Assembly (NCBI RefSeq): GCF_000521215.1
Contig: NZ_KI928931.1
Location: 88,134 to 152,133 of the forward strand
Direction of reading: 5' to 3'
DNA from: Labrenzia sp. DG1229
Lineage (GTDB): Bacteria; Pseudomonadota; Alphaproteobacteria; Rhizobiales; Stappiaceae
Length of the DNA stretch: 64,000 nucleotides
This document shows, piece by piece, positions 40,458-49,443 of the stretch. Under the pieces are notes generated by a model. The model was given only the letters and a program-made list of their open reading frames with translations, made no database searches and was not told where the DNA came from. Numbering within the stretch: the first letter of the stretch is position 1; every line of letters begins with the position of its first letter. The position numbers and the translations under genes were made by a program.

Positions 40458-41699
40458 ATGTGCTCATCAAGTACGCTGATCCCGTCGAACATTGCCGTTG
40501 GGGGTCGCGTGCGCTACGAATTTGCAGATTGCGTCCTGGATACGGAAAGCTATCAACTTCAACGGTTTGGAGCGACTGTTCCGGTTGAGCCGCAGGTGTT
40601 CGAGCTTCTTTCTCTGCTTGTTGAAAATGCCGGCAAACTCGTTTCGAAAGACAAGATCATCGAGCGTGTCTGGGATGGGAGGATCGTGTCGGAGGCAACG
40701 ATCAGTGCCCGGATCAATGCCGCCAGAACCGCTGTCGGGGACAATGGCAAGTCCCAGGCGGTTATCCGGACCGTCCAGCGCCGGGGACTTGAACTGGTTG
40801 CCCCGGTAGAGACAGATTGCAACGTGACGCCGTCCGCAGGGTCGGCGAAACGCATGCAAACCATTCATTTCGTCCGGTCGGAGGACGGAACTTCCATCGC
40901 CTATGCACGATCGGGTGACGGCAGTCCCGTGGTGAGGGCCGGACATTTTCTCACACACCTGGAAAAGGACTGGTCGAGCCCGGTGTGGGGCCCTTACCTG
41001 AAGGAACTCAGTTCCCGCTACAGCCTCATCCGTTACGACCAGCGAGGGACAGGGCTTTCCGAGGCCGAGATCAAGGGCACAAGGATCGAGGACTACGTCG
41101 CCGATCTCAAGGCGGTTGTAGACGCGGCGGGGCTGGAGACCTTTCCGCTGGTTGCTTCATCGCAAGGCGTGCCCATTTCTATCGTTTTCGCGGCGGCCTA
41201 TCCCGAGCGGGTCAGCCGCCTTGTTCTTTATGGCGGTTTCGCACAGGGCCGTGCTCGGCGTGATCATCAATATGCAAACGACGAGGCCAATGCGCTGATG
41301 GCGCTGATCCGGTCAGGCTGGGGGAAACCGGACAGCCCTTTCATGGTGGCCTTCACTTCCGTCTTCTGCCCGGGGGCCTCGAAAGAGGAAATGGACAACA
41401 TGGTCGAGATTCAGCTCGCCTCGACCTCGGCGGAGAACGCTGCAACAATCAGGGCGGCATTCGATCAGTTCGACGTTTCCGCCTGTTTACCGCAGGTGAG
41501 GGTGCCAACACTGATCATTCACGCAAATGCCGACGCAGTTCATCCCGTTACACAAGGACGATGGCTGGCGTCGGAGATTCCAGGCGCCGAGTTTCTTCAG
41601 GTCGAGAGCAACAACCACGTCTATCTGCCTTCTGATCCGGCGTGGCGGCAAATCGTCGACGCGCAGCTGGAATTTCTGTCGAGGAAACAAGGCAAATAG
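40458..41699 (+). CDS. OmpR-type winged-helix domain fused to an alpha/beta hydrolase
   Basis: This 413-residue protein has an N-terminal Trans_reg_C winged HTH (about residues 18-115: PQVFELLSLLVENAGKLVSKDKIIERVWDGRIVSEATISARINAAR, split here as two helices and wing) without any receiver domain. An alpha/beta hydrolase follows (IRYDQRGTGLSEAE; nucleophile elbow VASSQGVP; LIIHANADAVHP; final His in ESNNHVYLP). The elbow is A-S-S-Q-G rather than G-x-S-x-G. This is a known but rare bacterial architecture; the hydrolase part may act as sensor. It is adjacent to, and convergent with, a two-component system. Confidence 0.85.
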   Translation: MCSSSTLIPSNIAVGGRVRYEFADCVLDTESYQLQRFGATVPVEPQVFELLSLLVENAGKLVSKDKIIERVWDGRIVSEATISARINAARTAVGDNGKSQAVIRTVQRRGLELVAPVETDCNVTPSAGSAKRMQTIHFVRSEDGTSIAYARSGDGSPVVRAGHFLTHLEKDWSSPVWGPYLKELSSRYSLIRYDQRGTGLSEAEIKGTRIEDYVADLKAVVDAAGLETFPLVASSQGVPISIVFAAAYPERVSRLVLYGGFAQGRARRDHQYANDEANALMALIRSGWGKPDSPFMVAFTSVFCPGASKEEMDNMVEIQLASTSAENAATIRAAFDQFDVSACLPQVRVPTLIIHANADAVHPVTQGRWLASEIPGAEFLQVESNNHVYLPSDPAWRQIVDAQLEFLSRKQGK

Positions 41700-41704
41700 C
41701 TACA

Positions 41705-43150
41705 TTAACGCGTCGGCAACCTTACTTCGGCGGTCAGGCCGGCTTCGGTTCCGTTCTTCAGTGTTATCGTTCCGCCGTGGGCATGGATAATGGAACGCGC
41801 TATTGCGAGGCCAAGTCCGATGCCTCCGGTTTCCTCGTTGCGCGATTCTTCCAGTCTGACAAAGGGTTCAAAGACATCCTTGAGCCGGTCATCGGGTATG
41901 CCGGGACCTTCGTCCGACACGCGAATGACGACCTCTCCGTTCGTCGTTGCCGCAAAAATCGAGACACCGCCGCCATAGCGGATGCCGTTTTCGATCAGGT
42001 TGCGCAAGGCGCGCTTGAGTGCGATCGGACGGCAGGTGAGCGTGACATCCTTTTCAAGGTTCAGACCGCAGTCATGTCCGAGGTCCTTCTGGTCACCTGC
42101 AAGACCTTCCAGCATTGCGCCCAAATCGGTTTCTTCAGCCCCTTCCGCATGTGCTTCATCCCTGGCGAAACGGAGCGTTGCCTCGGTCATGGTCGCCATC
42201 TCGTCCAGCGTTTCGATCATCTTTTCGCGATTTTCTTCATCGTCGATGAATTCCGCCCTGATCCTGAGCGACGTGATCGGCGTGCGCAGATCGTGGCTGA
42301 TCGCTGCGAGCATGCGCGTGCGATCCTTCACGAACCGGGTGAGGCGGTCCTGCATGTTGTTGAAGGAAGACGTCAGCGCCTGAACTTCCCTTGGTCCGCT
42401 CAATTGCAGCGGTTCCTGTTCTTCGCCGCGGCCGAACTTCTCCGCGGACACAGACAGGATTTTCAATGGACGCGTGACCCTTCGTACGGCAAATCCGATG
42501 ATAAGAACGGCCAGGACCGCGGTAAGCCCGAGTTGGACGAGCAGCGGAATGTAGGCACCCGGCGGTGGGCGGTAGCTTGTCGCAACGTTCAGCCAGCGGC
42601 CGTCGGTCATCCGGATGGACAGAGAAAAGTCCTCCGGCTTGTTCATTATCTTGCGCAGGTTAGGCGGGCGCTCATTCTTCGGAACATAGCGCCAACTGTA
42701 GGAGCCATCGCCATCGTTGTCCCTGGTTCGCCGAACCTTGGGGCCGCGTTTTTCGTCTGCATGTATGTTCACGTGAACAGTCTGGTCGTGCTGCAGCCGC
42801 TTTGAAAGGATCCCCTGAAGACGCTGTTCGAACCGGGATTGTCCTGGGTCGCGGGCAAGCGGTGTTTCTCCGAGCCAGAAGACGGCGAAACGGCTGCTGC
42901 TGGCTTCCAGGATACGGCTCTGAAGCGGTAGCGGCGTATCCTCGAGCAACTCGGCAATGGATACCGCACGTGCGAGAAGGTTATCGCGCGCCGCCGCAAC
43001 GAGAGCGATGCGGCGTTCGTCGTGAAAGATCCAGATGCTCAAGGCCTGGGCGAAGAAAATGGCGGCCAGCAGCAGAACGATCAGCTGGGATGCAAGTGAC
43101 CTTGGCCACAAATACCCTAGGGTCCTGCGCATATGATCAACAGCCGTCAT
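41705..43150 (-). CDS. Sensor histidine kinase
   Basis: This 481-residue kinase has two membrane helices (about residues 20-40 and 200-220) around a periplasmic sensor region of about 160 residues rich in charged sequence, then HAMP (RRVTRPLKILSVSAEKFGRG), HisKA (MLAAISHDLRTPITSLR, phospho-His) and HATPase (NLIENGIRYGG, DEGPGIPDD, GGIGLGLAIARSI). Its start overlaps the response regulator stop by four bases (ATGA), so the pair is co-translated. The divergent EF-hand gene is a likely target. Confidence 0.95.
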   Translation of the reverse strand: MTAVDHMRRTLGYLWPRSLASQLIVLLLAAIFFAQALSIWIFHDERRIALVAAARDNLLARAVSIAELLEDTPLPLQSRILEASSSRFAVFWLGETPLARDPGQSRFEQRLQGILSKRLQHDQTVHVNIHADEKRGPKVRRTRDNDGDGSYSWRYVPKNERPPNLRKIMNKPEDFSLSIRMTDGRWLNVATSYRPPPGAYIPLLVQLGLTAVLAVLIIGFAVRRVTRPLKILSVSAEKFGRGEEQEPLQLSGPREVQALTSSFNNMQDRLTRFVKDRTRMLAAISHDLRTPITSLRIRAEFIDDEENREKMIETLDEMATMTEATLRFARDEAHAEGAEETDLGAMLEGLAGDQKDLGHDCGLNLEKDVTLTCRPIALKRALRNLIENGIRYGGGVSIFAATTNGEVVIRVSDEGPGIPDDRLKDVFEPFVRLEESRNEETGGIGLGLAIARSIIHAHGGTITLKNGTEAGLTAEVRLPTR

Positions 43151-43875
43151 TCAATTCGGTCTTTCACATCGGCAGTGAACATGTAACCGCCTCCCCAAAC
43201 GGTCTTGATCATCTTGGGGTCCTTGGGATCGATCTCGATCTTGCGGCGGAGCCGCGAGACCTGGTTGTCAATGGATCTGTCAAAGACGGCGGGCGTTCGT
43301 CCCGTAGTCAGATCGAGAAGCTGATCCCGGTTCAGAACCATTTTTGGACGTTTCAGGAAGGCGCACAGCAACTGGTACTCGCCGCTCGAAAGGGCAATGG
43401 CATTGCCTTCAGGGTCTGTCAGTTCGCGGCGGGACACGTTGAGTGACCATTCGTCGAATTGCAGCCGTTCCTGTTCGATGGGATCGCGTTCCTTGGGAAC
43501 GAGTGCGGTTCTGCGCAAAACAGCACGAATTCTGGCCAGCAGTTCCCGCGGGTTGAACGGTTTTGTCACGTAGTCGTCGGCGCCGATCTCGAGGCCGATT
43601 ACCCTGTCGGTGTCGTCTGCCATGGCAGTCAGAAGGATGACCGGCATTGATCCGGTTTCCACGAGATGACGGCAGAGCGACAACCCGTCTTCGCCCGGCA
43701 TCATGATATCGAGCACGACAAGATCAATCGACGCCGCTTTCAGAGCCTTGCGCGCATGTGCGGCGTTTTCGGCTGCCGTTGCGCGCAGGCCGTTCTTGAT
43801 AAGATAGCGCGCGAGGGTTTCTCGAATATCGCGGTGATCGTCCACCACCAGAATGTGCGGGCTCGGGTCGCTCAC
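43147..43875 (-). CDS. OmpR family response regulator
   Basis: This 242-residue regulator has a receiver domain (HILVVDDHRDIRETLARYL, phosphorylation Asp in LVVLDIMMPGEDG, switch residue in VILLTAMADD, Lys in YVTKPFNPREL) and a C-terminal winged HTH (SSGEYQLLCAFLKRPKMVLNRDQLLDLTTG). Start: GTG at 43875 after GGGAGAA, giving MSDPSPHILVVDD. The frame is open 58 more codons upstream, but without family similarity. It is the first gene of the pair with the kinase. Confidence 0.95.
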   Translation of the reverse strand: MSDPSPHILVVDDHRDIRETLARYLIKNGLRATAAENAAHARKALKAASIDLVVLDIMMPGEDGLSLCRHLVETGSMPVILLTAMADDTDRVIGLEIGADDYVTKPFNPRELLARIRAVLRRTALVPKERDPIEQERLQFDEWSLNVSRRELTDPEGNAIALSSGEYQLLCAFLKRPKMVLNRDQLLDLTTGRTPAVFDRSIDNQVSRLRRKIEIDPKDPKMIKTVWGGGYMFTADVKDRIE

Positions 43876-44127
43876 ATGTTTCTCCCGTCTTCCGAATTCA
43901 TTATGCTGCCTTGCTGAATTCCGCAATCGGAACCGGTACGGCAGCAATGCTCTTGTTTCTAAGGCGAAAATAATAACAGGCGGTCGATGTTTCGAATTGA
44001 ACTTGTAACAAAGTGTGTCGCCCGCGCCCAGCGGGACAGATCGCGACACTTATGGCTCATTCGACGGGTATTCCTGCGACAATTGCCACCTACCTTGTGC
44101 TCATCAACGAACCAAGGAGTTGTTGGA

Positions 44128-45093
44128 ATGAAACCGTTCAAAAAGATTGCAATTGCCGCTTTGGCTGCGAGCGTCGCGGGAACCGCGCTGACCGCCGGCC
44201 TGCCCGCCTTCGCTCAAAGCGGAACTGCGAGCGGGGACGGGGGGCAAAAGATTCAACAGACCCAGGACCAGCAGATGGCGCATAAAGGCGAGCGCAAGGG
44301 CTGGGGTCGCGGACATGGCCGTGGCGGTCACGGGCAGCGCGCCGAACGATTGTTCGAACGCTTTGACACCGACAAGGATGGCGTGATCACCGAGGCCGAG
44401 ATCGAGGACATTCGCGGTCAGGAATTTGCGGCTGCAGACACCGACGGCAATGGTGAAATCAGCCTCGAGGAATTCAAGGCCCAGTTCATGGAACGCTCCA
44501 GCGACCGCATGGTTCGCGCGTTCCAATTCATGGATACAGACGGCGACGGAACCGTGACACAGGCGGAAATCGACCTTGTTGCCAACCGGATGTTCAATCG
44601 GCTGGACCGTGACGGCAACGGCACCGTGGAAAGGGTTCGCGGCCAGCGGAGCCAGGGCGCCGAGAATGATGGCGAGCGCCAGCAACGTGCGGAACGCGGC
44701 GAACGCAGAAGTCACGGCGGCAAGCATCATGGCCGAGGCGGACCTGCCCGGATGTTCATGGGTCTGTTCGACACCGACGGTAGCGGTTCCGTGACGCGCG
44801 AGGACTTCGACGCACGGCGTGCGGAACTGTATGCACTGGCCGACACCAATGGCAGCGGTTCTTTCGCACTGGAGGATTTCGGTCCGCTGTGGCTTGCCGT
44901 CAATGACGGCCGGATTGTCGACATGTTCCAGCGTGCCGATGCCGATGGCAGCCTTGGCATCACGCAGGAAGAAGCCGACAAGCGTCTGGACAATTTGATG
45001 AAACGCGCCGACCGGAACAAGGATGGTGTCATCACCAAAGCCGATTTCAAAGGCGGAAAGAAAGGCAAAAAAGGCAAGAAACACCGCGGCTGA
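44128..45093 (+). CDS. Secreted EF-hand calcium-binding protein
   Basis: This 321-residue protein has a signal peptide (MKPFKKIAIAALAAS... cut near AFA-QS) and eight EF-hand-type loops: DTDKDGVITEAE, DTDGNGEISLEE, DTDGDGTVTQAE, DRDGNGTVERVR (degenerate, no final Glu), DTDGSGSVTRED, DTNGSGSFALED, DADGSLGITQEE (insert/shift) and DRNKDGVITKAD. A His/Arg/Gly-rich linker precedes loop 1 and another separates loops 4 and 5; the C-terminus is a poly-Lys/Gly tail. It should bind calcium in the periplasm. AAGGAG precedes the ATG. It is divergent from the two-component system. Confidence 0.92.
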   Translation: MKPFKKIAIAALAASVAGTALTAGLPAFAQSGTASGDGGQKIQQTQDQQMAHKGERKGWGRGHGRGGHGQRAERLFERFDTDKDGVITEAEIEDIRGQEFAAADTDGNGEISLEEFKAQFMERSSDRMVRAFQFMDTDGDGTVTQAEIDLVANRMFNRLDRDGNGTVERVRGQRSQGAENDGERQQRAERGERRSHGGKHHGRGGPARMFMGLFDTDGSGSVTREDFDARRAELYALADTNGSGSFALEDFGPLWLAVNDGRIVDMFQRADADGSLGITQEEADKRLDNLMKRADRNKDGVITKADFKGGKKGKKGKKHRG

Positions 45094-45159
45094 GCGCAGG
45101 CAACCGCCAGCCCGGATTTTCTTCCCGCGCTAACATGCCCCCGGGTGCGGGAAACTGAA

Positions 45160-45186
45160 GGGAGCCGCTTTGCGGTTCCCTTTTTT
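45160..45186 (+). terminator. Terminator of the EF-hand gene
   Basis: GGGAGCCGC (45160-45168), loop TTT, GCGGTTCCC (45172-45180), then six T. One G-T pair is included in the nine-base stem. Confidence 0.9.
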
Positions 45187-45265
45187 GTTTGCGGAATCAT
45201 GTGACGTTACGGGAATCTCAAGAAATTCCGGCGATACTCGCGGCATGAATTTTCAGGGGGATACC

Positions 45266-46267
45266 ATGGCCAAGCCCGATTTGAATGCGTTTGCCACCGC
45301 GAAGATCGCGGAAGGGCAGGTGAGTGAAGCCGATGTCATCACGCTGCGGCGGTTTATCTACGGTGACATGGCGGTTTCACTTGAGGAGGGAGCAGCCCTC
45401 TTCAGGTTGAACGATGCCGATCTGACATATGCAGACACCTGGTATGAGCTTTTTCCTGAGGCGATTGGTGACATTCTTGTGCATCAGGCGCTGCCGCGAG
45501 GGTACGTTTCGGAAGACAACGCGTCCTGGCTGACCGGCCAGATCACGGCAGACGGCCATGTCTGCAGCCGAACCGAACTGGATACCGTCCTGCATGTTCT
45601 TGAAAAAGCGCGGGAGGCACCGGAAAGCCTGGAGAAGTTCGCCCTGCAGGCGGTCGCAGACTCGGTTATCACGGGCAAAGGTGCGACACGATCAGGGACT
45701 GATCTGAAACCGGGTGTCATTTCCGATGGCGAAGTGGAGATCTTGCGCCGCGTGCTTTATGCGGGAGCCGGGTGCGGCGGTATCGCCATTTCCAGGGCTG
45801 AAGCGGAAGCGTTGTTTGACCTGAACGATGCCACGGTCGAAGCCGAAAACGCTCCTGCCTGGTCGGAACTCTTTTCCAAGGCGATTGCCAATCATCTGAT
45901 GGCCATGTCCGGCTTCACGCCACCCGCGCGGGAAGACGCGCTTGCGCGTGAGGACTGGTTGAGGCAACCCGGAGGCTATGAAAGAGGTCTCGGCGGGTTC
46001 TTCAGAAAGATGATCAGTGGCGGTGTCAGCGGTATTCGCGAAGCCTATGCTGACGCTCCCAACCCGCTGGCGGCAAGGGGAGCTGCGATGGAGGCGGAAA
46101 TCGCCGCAAACGAAGTCGTGACCGAAGACGAGGCCTCCTGGCTGGTGGAGCGGATCGGCCGTGACGGCGTGCTTCACGAAAACGAAAGAGCGCTTCTGAA
46201 ATTCATCCGGGAGGAAAGCCCGAACATCCACCCGGCACTTCAGCCCCTGATGGACAAGGCAATCTGA
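45266..46267 (+). CDS. Internally duplicated, TerB-like helical protein
   Basis: This 333-residue acidic, helical protein contains repeated units. VSEADVITLRRFIYGDMAVS (then LEEGAALFRLNDA) recurs as ISDGEVEILRRVLYAGAGCGG (then RAEAEALFDLNDA). VSEDNASWLTGQITADGHV recurs as VTEDEASWLVERIGRDGVLH. The units resemble TerB/tellurite-resistance-like four-helix acidic domains, but assignment is by pattern only. No signal peptide; probably cytosolic. ATG at 45266 follows CAGGGGGATACC; ATG at 45245 is seven codons longer. Confidence 0.78.
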   Translation: MAKPDLNAFATAKIAEGQVSEADVITLRRFIYGDMAVSLEEGAALFRLNDADLTYADTWYELFPEAIGDILVHQALPRGYVSEDNASWLTGQITADGHVCSRTELDTVLHVLEKAREAPESLEKFALQAVADSVITGKGATRSGTDLKPGVISDGEVEILRRVLYAGAGCGGIAISRAEAEALFDLNDATVEAENAPAWSELFSKAIANHLMAMSGFTPPAREDALAREDWLRQPGGYERGLGGFFRKMISGGVSGIREAYADAPNPLAARGAAMEAEIAANEVVTEDEASWLVERIGRDGVLHENERALLKFIREESPNIHPALQPLMDKAI

Positions 46268-46273
46268 GGCTGG

Positions 46274-46861
46274 TCACTGTTCGACCCGCATCGCCTCTGT
46301 TTCGATGATCAACTGGACTTCGTCGCCGACGAAACCGTTGTCGACGGCATAGGCCATGCCGTAGGCGCTGCGCTGAACGGTGCCGCGCGCGCTGATCCCG
46401 AGCGTGAACCTTCCGTGCCCGAAAGGATACTTGGCAGCCTTGTTGAGCGTGATGTCAAGCGTCAGCGGATGTGTTTGACCTAGCAATGTCAGATTGCCCT
46501 CAACAGTTCCGGACGTCTCGTTTGCAGGCGCACCGCCGTCGGCTTTGAAGGTCATCACCGGAAAGGCTTCAACGTTGAGAAAATCCTTGCTGCGCACATG
46601 GTTGTCCCTGGCTTCATTGAAGCTTTCCACGCTCGCGGTCCTTACCGTGATCTCGACGTTGGAAAGTTCCCTGGTGTCCATGTCATAGGTAAAACCTCCC
46701 TCGAATTCCAGGAACGCCCCAAGTGTATCCGCATAGCCAAGGTGATCCACCAGAAAGGCGATCGTGGTGTGGGTCGGGTCGAGCTCATAGCGATGCGGCT
46801 CGGCAAGCGCGGGTGTGGCGGCGATTGCCATTGCGGCAGCCAGGATGGGTATGCGGATCAT
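46274..46861 (-). CDS. YceI family periplasmic lipid-binding protein
   Basis: This 195-residue protein has a signal peptide (MIRIPILAAAMAIAATPALA) and a YceI lipocalin-like barrel: YELDPTHTTIAFLVDHLGYADTLG, then VRSKDFLNVEAFPVMTFKA and GNLTLLGQTHPLTLDI. YceI proteins bind polyisoprenoids or related amphiphiles in the periplasm. ATG at 46861 gives a proper signal peptide; upstream starts do not. It is convergent with the TerB-like gene. Confidence 0.92.
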   Translation of the reverse strand: MIRIPILAAAMAIAATPALAEPHRYELDPTHTTIAFLVDHLGYADTLGAFLEFEGGFTYDMDTRELSNVEITVRTASVESFNEARDNHVRSKDFLNVEAFPVMTFKADGGAPANETSGTVEGNLTLLGQTHPLTLDITLNKAAKYPFGHGRFTLGISARGTVQRSAYGMAYAVDNGFVGDEVQLIIETEAMRVEQ

Positions 46862-46953
46862 GTCTGGCCTCGAAACTGGAATATCAACCAATAGGGAACC
46901 AGTCATGAAGCTAGCGCATGACAGCATCGCGGCAATGGCAATTTCAGGCGAAG

Positions 46954-47334
46954 TTACCCGTCCATACGAAAATCAACGTGAATGTGATTGCCATCCGGAT
47001 CCCAGACATTGACCGCGACAAGGTTGATTTGCGGCAATTCCGACTTCTGGTATTTTTCGCCGCGTTCGCGCAATCGGTTTTCGAATTCTTCTGCGCCGGT
47101 GGCCGAAAATGCGAAATGCTCGAGCTTGAGCTCGACTTCCGAGCCAGTGCCCTGGTCGCCGTCTATACCAACCAAATGCACGAACGCCGTATCACCTGCG
47201 TATAGCCAGGCGCCGGGGAAGGGAAAATCCGGCCGCGGCCCCAGAGTGAGACCGAGAACATCCTGATACCAGGAGATCATTGTCTCAAGCCGGGTCGTGC
47301 GCAGGTTGACGTGATTGAGCTGGTGGATCTGCAT
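46954..47334 (-). CDS. VOC (glyoxalase/bleomycin resistance) family protein
   Basis: This 126-residue protein has two beta-alpha-beta-beta-beta modules: LNHVNLRTTRLETMISWYQDVLGL and VELKLEHFAFSATGAEEFENRL, ending VWDPDGNHIHVDF. Likely metal ligands are H8, H64-66 region and the late Glu/His in NHIHVDF. GGAGATCAGCAAG precedes the ATG. It follows the redoxin gene by 12 bases, so they are probably co-transcribed. The substrate is unknown. Confidence 0.9.
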   Translation of the reverse strand: MQIHQLNHVNLRTTRLETMISWYQDVLGLTLGPRPDFPFPGAWLYAGDTAFVHLVGIDGDQGTGSEVELKLEHFAFSATGAEEFENRLRERGEKYQKSELPQINLVAVNVWDPDGNHIHVDFRMDG

Positions 47335-47346
47335 CTTGCTGATCTC

Positions 47347-47898
47347 CTATTTCCACTTGATGGAGCAACCGATTGACGGGACCTGGTGGTCCGGGCCCTG
47401 ACCTGTTTCGGCGATCTGTTTCATGGCCTCGAAGAGGTCGCGGCGCAAGTCTGAAGGAGACGTGCCCATCCGCGTCGCGTCAAGACGGCCGCGATACTGC
47501 AGTCCCAGATCCTTGTTGAAACCGAAGAAATCCGGTGTGCAGACCGCGTCATAGTTTCTGGCAACAGTTTGATCAACATCATGCAGGTAGGGGAAGGGGA
47601 ATTCGTGTTTTTCCGCCAATAACTGCATGTTTTCGAAACTGTCCGCAGGGTGGGAAACGTGGTCGTTGGAACAGATTGCGACAACGCCGATCCCGTGTGC
47701 ATTCATGTCGTGGGCATCGCGAATGATCTTGTCGAGTATGGCCAGCACAAAGGGACAGTGGTTGCAGATAAACATGACCAGCGTGCTTTTCTCGCCGGCG
47801 AGATCGCCGAGGCTGTAGGTGTTGCCGTCTGTCCCGGGAAGGCTGAAGTGCGGAGCCTGCCAGTCGAAGTCGCAGACGGGCGGTTGAAGAGCTGCCAT
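47347..47898 (-). CDS. Thioredoxin-like/AhpC-TSA family protein
   Basis: This 183-residue protein has the redoxin fold: PPVCDFDWQAPHFSLPGTDGNTYSL, then STLVMFICNHCPFVLAILDKI with a C-x-x-C (CNHC) at the active-site position, and YDAVCTPDFFGFNKD with the cis-Pro loop and an extra Cys. Members of this subgroup are cytosolic thiol-disulfide or peroxide-handling proteins. It sits in a minus-strand run with VOC, YceI and an alcohol dehydrogenase family gene. Confidence 0.9.
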   Translation of the reverse strand: MAALQPPVCDFDWQAPHFSLPGTDGNTYSLGDLAGEKSTLVMFICNHCPFVLAILDKIIRDAHDMNAHGIGVVAICSNDHVSHPADSFENMQLLAEKHEFPFPYLHDVDQTVARNYDAVCTPDFFGFNKDLGLQYRGRLDATRMGTSPSDLRRDLFEAMKQIAETGQGPDHQVPSIGCSIKWK

Positions 47899-47968
47899 TT
47901 GGATACCTTCAGGTTATGGAAGACTGTCGCGCAGGAAAATGCAGCCGGTTACCCGGCTGCTCCGGGTG

Positions 47969-48979
47969 TCAGAACCCTTCTACTACTATCTTGCCCTTTG
48001 CGGTGCCGGTTTCAATAAGGGCATGTGCCTTGCGCATGTTTTTCGCATTGATCGGCGAGAGTACGGTATCGACCGTCGTCCGAATCCGCCCCGCGTCGAT
48101 TTCGCGGGCGACATAGGTCAGCAGCTTGTGTTGCCCGATCATGTCCGGTGTCTGGAACATTGCCCTTGCGAACATGAATTCCCAGTGGAGACTTGCCGCC
48201 TTCAGTTTCATCTTGTCCATCGGCATGGGCAGGTTCGTGTCATCGATGGTGACGATAGCGCCCTGCGGCCGGATCAGCTCGGCAGCTGTTTCCCAGTGCC
48301 GCATGTCGTTGAAGATGGCGATATGGTCAACATATTGATGACCAAGAGCGCGGACCTGGCCGACCATGTCCTCCCGGTGATTGACCACTTCGTCAGCTCC
48401 AAGTTCCCGGACCCAGGCGGATGTCTCGGGACGAGATGCTGTTGCAATGACCCTGAGGCCGGCCGCCTTTGCCAGCTGAATACCGATGGAGCCGACACCA
48501 CCCCCAGCGCCGATGATCAGAATACTCTCGCCCCCGTTGCCACCGTCCCGATCGATGCCCAGCCGGTCAAAGAAGGATTCGTAGGCTGTCAGCGTCGTCA
48601 GCGGGAGAGCAGCCGCCTCGGCAAAACTCAGGGTGCGTGGCTTGAGACCGACAATGCGTTCGTCGATCAGCTGGAATTGCGCGTTTGATCCGGAGCGAGT
48701 GATATCACCTGCGTAATATACTTCGTCTCCCGGCTTGAAAAGCGTGACTCCGGAGCCGACGGCCTCGACCGTGCCGGCGGCATCCCACCCGAGCACGCGC
48801 GGAGTTTCCTCGATTGTGTCTTTGGGTGCACGCACCTTGGTGTCAACCGGATTGACGGAGACAGCCTTCACCGAAACGAGCAGGTCGTGTCCCTCCGGCA
48901 CGGGTTTCGGCAGATCGACATCCAGAAACGAATTCGGGTCGTCAATCGGCAAATAGTGAGTCAGGGCAACGGCTTTCAT
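47969..48979 (-). CDS. Zinc-type alcohol dehydrogenase/quinone oxidoreductase family protein
   Basis: This 336-residue medium-chain dehydrogenase has a GroES-like N-terminal half (VSVNPVDTKVRAPKD, LGWDAAGTVEAVGSGV, FKPGDEVYYAG) and a Rossmann domain with GAGGGVGSIGIQLAKA for NADPH. It lacks the catalytic and structural zinc Cys sets, so it is the quinone/enone reductase type. ATG at 48979 was preferred to 49003. It lies 75 bases after the ABM gene on the same strand and may be under the divergent LysR regulator. Confidence 0.92.
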   Translation of the reverse strand: MKAVALTHYLPIDDPNSFLDVDLPKPVPEGHDLLVSVKAVSVNPVDTKVRAPKDTIEETPRVLGWDAAGTVEAVGSGVTLFKPGDEVYYAGDITRSGSNAQFQLIDERIVGLKPRTLSFAEAAALPLTTLTAYESFFDRLGIDRDGGNGGESILIIGAGGGVGSIGIQLAKAAGLRVIATASRPETSAWVRELGADEVVNHREDMVGQVRALGHQYVDHIAIFNDMRHWETAAELIRPQGAIVTIDDTNLPMPMDKMKLKAASLHWEFMFARAMFQTPDMIGQHKLLTYVAREIDAGRIRTTVDTVLSPINAKNMRKAHALIETGTAKGKIVVEGF

Positions 48980-49054
48980 GGTGTTTTTCTCAGATCGATT
49001 CAATTGGGAGGGCTGATAGACCGCAAGGGCGCGAGAGATGGATCGGCATCACCG

Positions 49055-49345
49055 TCAGCCGATAACAGTCATTTCGTTCAGCGAAAATTCGGCAACAGCG
49101 CCTTCGGTCGCCGTCATGTAGTCCGCAAGATGAGGCGCATTCATATGCGTTTGCCAAAGGTCCCGCGTTTCCCAGTTTTCATAGAACATGAAATGAGCCG
49201 GGTTTTCATTGTCCTGGTGCAGGTCGTAGTTGATGCAGCCGTTCTCCGCACGGGTCGCTTCGATCAGCTTCAGCAGCTCAGTTCTGACGAGTTCGATCTT
49301 GTCCGGATTGGCCTTGATGTTGGCGACGATGGTGAGTTGGGTCAT
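49055..49345 (-). CDS. Putative quinol monooxygenase (ABM domain, YgiN-like)
   Basis: This 96-residue protein has the ABM fold: LTIVANIKANPDKIELVRTELL, then ENGCINYDLHQDNENPAHFMFYENW and the usual HMNAPHLADYM. YgiN-type members oxidise quinols. CAAGGAAACAGACCC precedes the ATG at 49345. It is the first gene of a minus-strand unit with the quinone-reductase-like gene and faces a LysR gene across 98 bases. A quinone reductase next to a quinol monooxygenase suggests quinone detoxification. Confidence 0.9.
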   Translation of the reverse strand: MTQLTIVANIKANPDKIELVRTELLKLIEATRAENGCINYDLHQDNENPAHFMFYENWETRDLWQTHMNAPHLADYMTATEGAVAEFSLNEMTVIG

Positions 49346-49443
49346 GGGTCTGTTTCCTTGTGTGGTGTTGAAGCTCAATTAATTGCTTGACGGTCTCGGA
49401 TAAACGGGCAAGATGCGGAGTGATAATCCGGAATCTCCGTATA

